DNA of 5,155 nt from JBOFFI01 sp051657245. GTDB taxonomy: Bacteria; Pseudomonadota; Alphaproteobacteria; Holosporales; JBOFFI01. The number at the start of each line of letters is the position of its first letter. The first letter of the stretch is position 1. Positions 1-4,407 of the stretch are shown here, piece after piece. The notes below the pieces were generated by a model. The model saw nothing but the letters and a program-made list of their open reading frames with translations. It made no database searches and was not told the origin of the DNA. Made by a program: the position numbers and the translations under genes. Where the stretch lies: assembly GCA_051657245.1 (NCBI GenBank), contig JBOFKI010000126.1, forward strand, positions 1-5,155, written 5' to 3'.

Positions 1-18
1 TCTGGGAGGTTCGCTAAC

Positions 19-189
19 ATGACTCGCTTCCCGACTAACACTCACAAGCGTATCTACTACGCATGGTGTTACGGCGCTGGGTTCATCGGTCTGGCTAAGC
101 GCTACGGCTGGCGCAGGGTCAGAGAGACACAGCGTATCATCTTCAAGTTCAACAAGGCGCATCCTAATGACTCATATCTCTTTAGCTAA
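19..189 (+). CDS. Small basic early protein, possible helix-turn-helix (56 aa)
   Basis: The start ATG at 19 is preceded by a good Shine-Dalgarno sequence (GGGAGG, 4-9) at a 9-nt spacing. The frame is open to the left edge of the window, so an upstream start is possible, but the ribosome site favours 19. The 56-residue product is strongly basic: about 11 Lys/Arg against 2 acidic residues. It has aromatic residues near the start (IYYAW, 12-16). Residues about 19-41 (GAGFIGLAKRYGWRRVRETQ and the following RII) resemble the pattern of a small resolvase/homeodomain-type helix-turn-helix: Gly, then LAxxYGW and a basic recognition helix. DNA binding is inferred from that pattern only. It belongs to a run of tiny genes upstream of the phage RNA polymerase, the usual place for host-takeover proteins. 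I do not recognise a named homologue. Its last 23 nt overlap the next gene. Confidence 0.7.
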   Translation: MTRFPTNTHKRIYYAWCYGAGFIGLAKRYGWRRVRETQRIIFKFNKAHPNDSYLFS

Positions 190-313
190 CAAAGCGGCTC
201 CTCAGCACCACACAGGGGCCACCGTAGTGACACCAGACGGGTTCGCCATGCAGGCCCGTATCAACCGGCTCAAACGTGAGCTGAAACTCAATCGTCAACT
301 TCAAGGGGTTTAA
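167..313 (+). CDS. Small hypothetical early protein with amphipathic C-terminal helix (48 aa)
   Basis: This ORF starts at ATG 167, inside the 3' end of the preceding gene in another frame, with a 23-nt overlap and a modest ribosome site (AAGG, 154-157, 9-nt spacing). The first half is rich in Ala, His, Thr and Val with no clear motif. Residues 28-46 (MQARINRLKRELKLNRQLQ) form a strongly basic amphipathic helix with I/L residues at 3-4 spacing, suggesting a short coiled coil or a nucleic-acid or protein binding helix. An internal ATG at 248 would give only this helical part. The final codons (QGV, stop) contain AAGGGG (303-308), which acts as the ribosome site of the next gene and suggests translational coupling. 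Function is unknown. The gene could be spurious, but it exactly fills the space between two better-supported genes. Confidence 0.6.
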   Translation: MTHISLANKAAPQHHTGATVVTPDGFAMQARINRLKRELKLNRQLQGV

Positions 314-318
314 ACACC

Positions 319-540
319 ATGGCTAGCAAGTATTCAATCAAGCGTCTGGTCGCTCAGTTGCGACTCAATGGCAACCTGACCGTTAGCATGTACGAGCTGA
401 CCGACGGTCGCTGGCTGGTAGGCTACGGCCATCACGAAGTAATCACCGCGACCAGCACATTGGCCGCTGAAGAGTTTAACACCTGTGTGACCCACGCCAT
501 GAGCGCAGAGGGTCTAATCGAAACTAACGAGGATTTTTAA
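319..540 (+). CDS. Hypothetical early phage protein (73 aa)
   Basis: The start ATG at 319 lies 10 nt after AAGGGG (303-308), which is embedded in the end of the previous gene; the gap between genes is 5 nt. The product is soluble-looking with no membrane segment or signal peptide. It has a basic N-terminus (KYSIKRLVAQLRL), a probable beta-rich middle (LTVSMYELTDGRWLVGYGHH) and an acidic C-terminus (ETNEDF). Residues about 21-54 resemble the central part of the next gene product: the two align without gaps over 34 residues, sharing Tyr, Ser, Leu and the EEF(N/D) motif, so they may be distant paralogues. The position upstream of the polymerase suggests an early host-interaction role, but nothing in the sequence gives a specific function. 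Confidence 0.75.
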   Translation: MASKYSIKRLVAQLRLNGNLTVSMYELTDGRWLVGYGHHEVITATSTLAAEEFNTCVTHAMSAEGLIETNEDF

Positions 541-542
541 TC

Positions 543-728
543 ATGTCTGCAATCGGCAAGAAGTTCATCAACGTGCACAATCAAGCGGTTCTCTACACCA
601 TCGCGCCTCAGGGTTCCATCATCTGCAAGCGCATCGGGACGTTCAAGTGGGTTCCTTCTGCCCTGACCCGTGAAGAGTTCGACCTCAACGTGCGACTCGG
701 CACACTTGCACCGTACCAAGGGGTCTAA
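543..728 (+). CDS. Hypothetical early phage protein (61 aa)
   Basis: The start ATG at 543 is 2 nt after the preceding stop. Its ribosome site GAGG (529-532, 10-nt spacing) lies in the last codons of the upstream gene. The product has no membrane segment. It looks beta-rich (INVHNQAVLYTIAP, GSIICKRIGTFKWV) followed by a short helix carrying LTREEFD. That EEF(D/N) helix and the Tyr 27 residues before it are placed as in the 73-aa neighbour, hence the suggestion of paralogy. The gene ends in codons QGV-stop, which carry the AAGGGG ribosome site of the next gene, the same arrangement as at 303-313. It is not recognised as a named T7 early gene; function is unknown. Confidence 0.75.
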   Translation: MSAIGKKFINVHNQAVLYTIAPQGSIICKRIGTFKWVPSALTREEFDLNVRLGTLAPYQGV

Positions 729-730
729 CA

Positions 731-838
731 ATGGAAGCAATCGCGTGCATCGTAATCGTCGGTCTGGCCTTCTACCTCGGCAAGGAGTCTGGCTTTCAGG
801 CTGGTTACAGCGAGGCGGAACGTAAGCATTCCCTATAG
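731..838 (+). CDS. Tiny single-span membrane protein with glycine zipper (35 aa)
   Basis: ATG 731 follows AAGGGG (718-723) at 7-nt spacing and begins 2 nt after the preceding stop, so a real, coupled gene is likely despite its length. Residues 3-16 (AIACIVIVGLAFYL) are a short hydrophobic span. They are followed by glycines at 17, 21 and 25, a GxxxGxxxG pattern typical of helix packing in membranes, and then a hydrophilic tail (SEAERKHSL). This looks like a miniature inner-membrane protein. T7-group phages often carry one very small membrane gene in this early region (T7 0.5 is one), but I see no clear sequence relation. The stop codon TAG (836-838) lies inside the reverse-facing phage promoter sequence, so the coding end and the promoter constrain one another. 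Confidence 0.65.
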   Translation: MEAIACIVIVGLAFYLGKESGFQAGYSEAERKHSL

Positions 839-850
839 TGAGGGCTAATT
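828..850 (-). promoter_or_regulatory. Reverse-facing T3-class phage promoter sequence
   Basis: Read on the minus strand from 850 to 828, the sequence is AATTAGCCCTCACTATAGGG followed by AAT. It aligns base for base with the T3 promoter from -17 to +6, with CC at -11/-10 and TATA just before +1 (position 833). It matches the T3 5' part (AATTA) better than the forward copies in this window do. If active, it would send phage polymerase leftward, antisense to the small early genes. Alternatively it is only the left arm of an RNA hairpin paired with the forward promoter at 869-891. The sequence match is certain; activity is not. Confidence 0.6.
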
Positions 851-890
851 GTCCTCATCATCGTTGTGATTAAACCCTCACTTTAGGGAG
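829..890 (+). repeat. Inverted repeat of two phage promoters; likely RNase III hairpin
   Basis: The left arm (829-850) and right arm (868-890) are complementary. Fourteen positions from CCCTATAGTGAGGG pair with CCCTCACTTTAGGG with a single T:T mismatch. A small asymmetric bulge follows (C845 against two A at 873-874), then a TAATT/GATTA stem, around a 17-nt loop (851-867). Two further pairs, one of them wobble, extend the base. A transcript crossing this would fold into a stem of about 20 bp. T7 early mRNA is cut by host RNase III at comparable structures between early genes, including just ahead of gene 1, so this is a good candidate for the equivalent processing site. No U-run follows, so it is not a classical terminator. 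Confidence 0.7.
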
Positions 891-891
891 A
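869..891 (+). promoter_or_regulatory. Phage promoter ahead of the RNA polymerase gene
   Basis: The sequence ATTAAACCCTCACTTTAGGG, then AGA, covers -17 to +6 with +1 at 886. It keeps the T3-class CCCTCACT recognition block and the GGGAGA start. It differs from the other copies at -3 (T instead of A, so TTTA rather than TATA), which may weaken it. The upstream 18 nt from 865 to 882 are identical to those at 3796-3813. It would give a leader of 93 nt before the polymerase start and permit autocatalytic transcription of gene 1. T7 has no phage promoter immediately ahead of gene 1. Confidence 0.75.
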
Positions 892-913
892 AAGACATTA
901 AGTTAAAGACATC

Positions 914-942
914 TTGACTCTTTTAAACACTAAGACTACTCT
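914..942 (+). promoter_or_regulatory. Weak sigma70-like promoter candidate
   Basis: TTGACT (914-919) matches five of six bases of the -35 consensus. At 17 nt spacing lies TACTCT (937-942), only three of six matches to the -10. T7 has a minor host promoter (C) shortly before gene 1, so the position is plausible, but the -10 is poor. This remains a candidate only. Confidence 0.3.
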
Positions 943-946
943 ACAC

Positions 947-991
947 AGACACTACGTCAAACCTAAGGAATAGACACTATGTCAAACGTAA
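947..991 (+). repeat. Direct repeat straddling the gene 1 start codon
   Basis: AGACACTACGTCAAACCTAA (947-966) recurs as AGACACTATGTCAAACGTAA (972-991), matching at 18 of 20 positions with a 25-nt period. The downstream copy contains the polymerase ATG (979); the upstream copy has ACG at the matching place (954-956). The offset of 25 nt puts the two out of frame. It looks like a local duplication of the initiation region whose first start codon was lost. Confidence 0.8.
964..969 (+). promoter_or_regulatory. Ribosome binding site of gene 1
   Basis: TAAGGA ends 9 nt before ATG 979. It lies between the two copies of the direct repeat and fixes the start at 979. There is no comparable site before the ACG of the upstream repeat copy. 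Confidence 0.8.
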
Positions 992-3684
992 TCAAGCCCG
1001 CTCTGAACGACTTCTCCGAAATCACTCTGTCAATCGCTCCGTACAACGTACTGGCTGACCACTACGGCGAGACGCTGGCAGCCGAGCAGCTCCGTCTTGA
1101 GCATGAGTCTTACACCATGGGCGAGGCTCGCTTCATGAAGGCGCTGGAGCGTCAGATTGAGCGTGGTGAGGTGGCTGACAACGCCGTTGCCAAACCTCTG
1201 CTGGACACCTTGGTTCCTGCCCTTCAGGTTGCCATCGTCGAGTTCATGGAGGCCAAGGGTCGCGGTCGTCCTCACGTGTCTAAGCAGTACCTGAGCCAGC
1301 TGGAGGCAGGACAGGCAGCCTTCATCACCATCAAGACCATCCTGACCATCCTTGCCAAGGAAGAGTCTGCCCATATCCAGCGCGTAGCCATGGCGATTGC
1401 AGGCAATATCGAGGATGAAGTTCGCTACGGTCGTATCCGTGACGAAGAGGCGGCCCAGTTCAAGAAGAACATTGCCGACAACCTCAACAAGCGCAACGGC
1501 ACCATGTACAAGCGCGCCTTCATGCAGGCTGTAGAGGCCAAGCTGCTGGACGACGGTATCCTGAACGAGGCGCACCAAGACTGGGACAAAGACCACCGCT
1601 TCCATGTCGGTGTCCGTATGCTGGAGCTGGTCATTGAGTCCACCGGTCTGGTTGCCCTTGAGCGCAAGTTCGCTGGTATCCCTGACAAAGACCACCAAGC
1701 CGTGCACCTGACCGAGGAGTTCGTTGCTAAGCTGACTGGTCGTGCTCATGCACTGGCAGGTATCAGCCCGTTGTTTCAACCGATGGTCGTACCGCCTAAG
1801 CCGTGGAACGGCGTCAAAGGTGGTGGCTACTGGGCCAAGGGTCGTCGCCCGCTGAACCTCATTCGCGTTGGTTCCAAGCGTGCGCTGGAGCGTTACAACG
1901 AGGTGTACATGCCTCAGGTCTATGACGCTGTGAACACCATCCAGAATACCGCGTGGAAGATTAACAGCGATGTACTGGCAGTGGCCAACATGATTGTCAA
2001 CTGGGACAACTGCCCTGTCAAAGACGTTCCGTCCATCAAGGTGGCTGTCAAGCCCAAGCTGGAGAATGGCATCACCAATACCAAGGGCGAGCTGGTTGAA
2101 GCCATTGAGCTGGACGAAGAGGGCAACCCTGTTGACCCAACCGCCCTGAAGCGCTGGAAGAAAGCAGCCGCAGCCATCTACCGCAACGAGAAGGCCCGTC
2201 AATCTCGCCGCCTGAGCATGGAGTTTGCACTGGGTCAGGCCAACAAGTTCAGCCACTATCCGGCCATCTGGTTCCCGCACAACCTCGACTGGCGTGGTCG
2301 TGTGTACGCTGTCCCAATGTTCAACCCGCAGGGCAACGACATGACCAAGGGTCTGCTGACATTCGCCAAGGGTATGGAGCTGGGCGCTGAAGGTGCCTAC
2401 TGGCTGGCAGTCCATGGCGCTAACTGCGCAGGCGTTGACAAGGTGTCCCTGCAAGACCGCGTGCAATGGGTCGCGGACAACGAGGCCATGATTCTGGCTT
2501 CTGCTGAGCAGCCGCTCGAATGCACTTGGTGGGCTGAGCAGGACAGTTCATCCTTCTGCTTCCTTGCCTTCTGCTTCGAGTGGGCCGGTTACGTGAAGTC
2601 TGGCCGTAGCGAGTCCTTTGTGTCTCACCTGCCGCTGGCCTTTGACGGCACCTGCTCTGGTCTCCAGCACTTCTCCGCGATGCTGCGTGACGAGGTGGGC
2701 GGTTCCGCTGTGAACCTGACCCCTAGCCCGAAACCTCAGGACGTGTATGGCATCGTTGCAATCGAAGTCAACAAGAAGCTGGCCGAGCTGGCTGTCTCTG
2801 GGTCTGACGACGAGATGGTAACCAAGGAGGACAAAAAGACCGGCGAGATTACCGAGGTTCTCAAGCTGGGCACCAAGACTCTGGCCAACCAGTGGCTGAC
2901 ATTCGGGGTCAACCGTGGTGTTACCAAGCGCTCGGTCATGACTCTGGCGTACGGCTCCAAGGAGTACGGGTTCGCCGACCAAGTACGCGAGGACACAGTG
3001 CAGCCTGCCATCGACAAGGGCAATGGCCACATGTTCACCGTACCGTCTCAAGCCTGCCAGTTCATGGCCAAGCTGATTTGGGACGCTGTGTCTGTGACCG
3101 TAATCGCAGCGGTTGAGGCCATGGAGTGGTTGCAGAAGGCCGCCACCCTGATTAGCTCTGAGGTGAAGGACAAGAAAACCAAAGAAATCATCAAGCCCGC
3201 GCTGCCGGTTCACTGGACAACGCCGGTAGGTTTCCCTGTGTGGTCTGAATACCGCGTCCAAGACCAGAAGCGCATCGACTGCGTTATCCTTGGTGGTCTG
3301 CGTCTCCAGCTGATGCTGAACGTCAAAGAAGGCGTGAAGATTGACGCTAAGAAGCAAGCCAGCGGCATCGCTCCGAACTTCGTACACAGCAACGATGCGA
3401 GCCACCTGATGCTGACCGCCCTTAAGGGCAAGCAGTACGGTATCCACTCGTTCGCCATGATTCATGATTCGTTCGGCTGCCACGCTGGTCTGGCTCACCT
3501 CATGTTCAAAGCAGTACGTGAGACCATGGTTGAGACCTACGAGGAGCACGACGTAATCGCTGAGTTCTACGAAGAGTTCCGCGACCAGCTCCACGCTACC
3601 CAGCTGGACAAAATGCCTGACATGCCTAAGAAGGGTAACCTCGACATTCGCCAGATTCTGGAGTCCAACTACACTTTCAGCTAA
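979..3684 (+). CDS. 1: DNA-directed RNA polymerase, single-subunit T7/T3 type (gene 1)
   Basis: Complete 901-aa phage RNA polymerase that transcribes the middle and late genes from short phage promoters. Homology to T7 is plain end to end (LADHYGE, LEHESYTMGEARF near the N-terminus; PPKPW, GGYWAKGRRPL; WFPHNLDWRGRVYAVPMFNP; ILES near the C-terminus). Catalytic Asp556 sits in motif A (LAFDGTCSG; T7 D537). Motif B has Lys650 and Tyr658 (TKRSVMTLAYGSKE; T7 K631, Y639). Asp830 is in motif C (IHDSFG; T7 D812). Tyr590 and His803 also match T7 Y571 and H784. The specificity loop has Asp767, Arg775 and Gln777. Asp rather than T7 Asn748 is the T3-type residue and fits CC at -11/-10 in the promoters here. 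Differences from T7: about 18 extra residues within 354-387 (thumb region), about 3 fewer in the AT-rich recognition loop near residues 90-96 (AKGRGRP), Pro at the intercalating-hairpin position of T7 V237, and a C-terminus NYTFS instead of DFAFA. Start chosen by TAAGGA and homology. Likely expressed first by host polymerase, then possibly from its own promoter at 869. Confidence 0.99.
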   Translation: MSNVIKPALNDFSEITLSIAPYNVLADHYGETLAAEQLRLEHESYTMGEARFMKALERQIERGEVADNAVAKPLLDTLVPALQVAIVEFMEAKGRGRPHVSKQYLSQLEAGQAAFITIKTILTILAKEESAHIQRVAMAIAGNIEDEVRYGRIRDEEAAQFKKNIADNLNKRNGTMYKRAFMQAVEAKLLDDGILNEAHQDWDKDHRFHVGVRMLELVIESTGLVALERKFAGIPDKDHQAVHLTEEFVAKLTGRAHALAGISPLFQPMVVPPKPWNGVKGGGYWAKGRRPLNLIRVGSKRALERYNEVYMPQVYDAVNTIQNTAWKINSDVLAVANMIVNWDNCPVKDVPSIKVAVKPKLENGITNTKGELVEAIELDEEGNPVDPTALKRWKKAAAAIYRNEKARQSRRLSMEFALGQANKFSHYPAIWFPHNLDWRGRVYAVPMFNPQGNDMTKGLLTFAKGMELGAEGAYWLAVHGANCAGVDKVSLQDRVQWVADNEAMILASAEQPLECTWWAEQDSSSFCFLAFCFEWAGYVKSGRSESFVSHLPLAFDGTCSGLQHFSAMLRDEVGGSAVNLTPSPKPQDVYGIVAIEVNKKLAELAVSGSDDEMVTKEDKKTGEITEVLKLGTKTLANQWLTFGVNRGVTKRSVMTLAYGSKEYGFADQVREDTVQPAIDKGNGHMFTVPSQACQFMAKLIWDAVSVTVIAAVEAMEWLQKAATLISSEVKDKKTKEIIKPALPVHWTTPVGFPVWSEYRVQDQKRIDCVILGGLRLQLMLNVKEGVKIDAKKQASGIAPNFVHSNDASHLMLTALKGKQYGIHSFAMIHDSFGCHAGLAHLMFKAVRETMVETYEEHDVIAEFYEEFRDQLHATQLDKMPDMPKKGNLDIRQILESNYTFS

Positions 3685-3691
3685 ACACAAC

Positions 3692-3717
3692 GGGTCACCT
3701 TCGGGTGGCCCTTTTTT
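3692..3717 (+). terminator. Rho-independent terminator after gene 1 (early terminator)
   Basis: An 8-bp stem GGGTCACC/GGTGGCCC (one G:U pair) is closed by a UUCG tetraloop on a C-G pair, an especially stable arrangement, and followed directly by six T. It begins 7 nt after the polymerase stop. It is the best candidate for the early terminator that stops host polymerase. In T7 the early terminator TE lies after the ligase gene 1.3; here it separates gene 1 from ligase. Confidence 0.93.
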
Positions 3718-3729
3718 CGTTTCAACGAC

Positions 3730-3758
3730 TTGACAGAATGACCAACCTGCTGTATTAC
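3730..3758 (+). promoter_or_regulatory. Sigma70-like promoter candidate just past the terminator
   Basis: A perfect -35 TTGACA (3730-3735) is followed after 17 nt by TATTAC (3753-3758), four of six matches to the -10, with TG directly before it. Its place 13 nt after the terminator suggests that host polymerase could restart here for the membrane protein and ligase. The -10 lies inside an inverted repeat (CCTGC 3746-3750, GCAGG 3761-3765), which might be an operator or chance. Confidence 0.4.
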
Positions 3759-3799
3759 GCGCAGGCGCTCCCGTCTCCTTTATACGGCCAGACGCTGTG
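3746..3799 (+). repeat. Overlapping inverted repeats before the phage promoter
   Basis: Two alternative foldings are visible. CCTGC (3746-3750) pairs with GCAGG (3761-3765) around 10 nt. CGTCT (3772-3776) pairs with AGACG (3790-3794), and the stem can be extended by CGCAG (3760-3764) with CTGTG (3795-3799) across a left-side bulge. The second ends right at the phage promoter (3800), as expected if it were an RNase III processing site of T7 style. The stems are short and bulged, so support is modest. Confidence 0.3.
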
Positions 3800-3822
3800 A
3801 TTAAACCCTCACTATAGGAACA
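3800..3822 (+). promoter_or_regulatory. T3-class phage promoter for the membrane protein gene
   Basis: ATTAAACCCTCACTATAGG then AACA spans -17 to +6, with +1 at 3817. It has the CC at -11/-10 and TATA before +1 expected for the polymerase encoded in this window. The transcript would begin GGAACAACC with a 42-nt leader to ATG 3859 and continue through the ligase gene. Confidence 0.9.
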
Positions 3823-3858
3823 ACCAACCATTCAACCAATCACAGGAGAACAACCACC
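3817..3858 (+). promoter_or_regulatory. A/C-rich leader with ribosome binding site (copy 1)
   Basis: After the initiating GG the leader is almost only A, C and T, with blocks ACAACCA and TTCAACCA, then AGGAG (3844-3848) 10 nt before ATG 3859. The scarcity of G outside the ribosome site should leave it unstructured and easily translated. It closely resembles the leader at 4402-4436. Confidence 0.7.
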
Positions 3859-4389
3859 ATGATTTCTAACACTCTGACAGCCGCTCAGACCCACGATGTG
3901 TTCACTCACCTTCTGGTTCTCATCTGCATCCTGACCCTCATCATCACCGTGATGGGCGTTAAGATGGTCAGAATGTGGGTACGCAAGGACTTGCTGAATG
4001 AGACCAAGCTGGACTATGCCCACGCTAAGCAGTGCCTAGAAGATGTGGCCCGCAAGCGCAAGCGTGACGAGACTGACCACATGAACAACATGAGGGCAGC
4101 CGAGCGGAACATTGACGGGCTTAAGCTGACCATCCACAACCTGCGGGCTCAGCTCAACAAGGCCAAGTCTGAGGGCGAGACCCTTAAGCAAGTCAGTTTC
4201 GATTCCCGCTACGGCAAGAGCCACCGCTACACCACCAGTGGCAACGTCGAGCGCATCTCCCTTAAAGAGACCGCCAACACGGTAACCGTAGTGCAGCACC
4301 TTAAAGAGGGTCGCGGGGTCTTACACGTTGAGCACAACCGCGAGGACATCAAGGGGCCAATCCTCAAGGTGTACGCCGAGGCCGAATAA
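3859..4389 (+). CDS. Membrane-anchored coiled-coil protein of unknown function (176 aa)
   Basis: The start is fixed by AGGAG (3844-3848) and the phage-promoter leader. One hydrophobic span covers residues about 14-34 (VFTHLLVLICILTLIITVMG), followed by Lys35, Arg38, Arg42 and Lys43. The N-terminal 13 residues have no Lys or Arg. By the positive-inside rule this gives N-out/C-in, with the bulk of the protein in the cytoplasm. Residues about 45-112 are charged and helical, with a basic patch RKRKR (65-69) and heptad hydrophobics I85, L88, I92, L95, L99, indicating a coiled coil. The C-terminal 60 residues look mixed alpha/beta and conclude AEAE. The gene lies between polymerase and ligase, where T7 has 1.1 and 1.2 (dGTPase inhibitor); it is not similar to either as far as I can see. 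A spanin (Rz-type) reading is less likely because of the predicted topology and the early position. The stop codon lies inside the next phage promoter. Confidence 0.85.
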   Translation: MISNTLTAAQTHDVFTHLLVLICILTLIITVMGVKMVRMWVRKDLLNETKLDYAHAKQCLEDVARKRKRDETDHMNNMRAAERNIDGLKLTIHNLRAQLNKAKSEGETLKQVSFDSRYGKSHRYTTSGNVERISLKETANTVTVVQHLKEGRGVLHVEHNREDIKGPILKVYAEAE

Positions 4390-4407
4390 ACCCTCACTAT
4401 AGGAACA
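4385..4407 (+). promoter_or_regulatory. T3-class phage promoter for DNA ligase
   Basis: AATAAACCCTCACTATAGG then AACA spans -17 to +6, with +1 at 4402. The TAA stop of the upstream gene (4387-4389) forms part of the promoter's AT-rich 5' block. From -12 through +9 the sequence is identical to the promoter at 3800, so both should be read by the same polymerase. The leader to the ligase ATG is 35 nt. Confidence 0.9.

Noticed and set aside
1..22. End of a further upstream gene
   Set aside because: Stops exist in the two other forward frames (TAA 15-17, TGA 20-22, the latter overlapping ATG 19 as ATGA), so an upstream gene probably ends here, but too little is present to choose the frame.
537..740. 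67-codon minus-strand frame opposite the 61-aa gene
   Set aside because: It overlaps a better-supported forward gene with a ribosome site and coupling at both ends. It would lie downstream of the reverse promoter, but the protein looks like a shadow.
829..890. Hairpin as a transcription terminator
   Set aside because: The stem is long enough, but it is followed by GAAAGACA rather than a T-run, so RNase III processing fits better.
891..912. Short direct repeat AAAGACAT (891-898 and 905-912)
   Set aside because: Eight bases at 14-nt spacing in an AT-rich leader could be chance; no symmetry or known site.
1030..2466. 478-codon open frame on the minus strand inside the polymerase gene
   Set aside because: It is antisense to a fully conserved polymerase; the composition (many Val, Leu, His, Gln, Arg) is typical of a reverse-frame shadow, there is no convincing ribosome site, and no phage promoter lies to its right on that strand.
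2892..3116. 74-codon forward frame inside the polymerase gene
   Set aside because: It is an alternative frame within the conserved motif B and fingers region; no ribosome site or family resemblance.
2548..3831. 427-codon open frame on the minus strand over the 3' half of the polymerase gene
   Set aside because: Same reasons; it also crosses the terminator and the sigma70-like promoter, and shows no recognisable motif.
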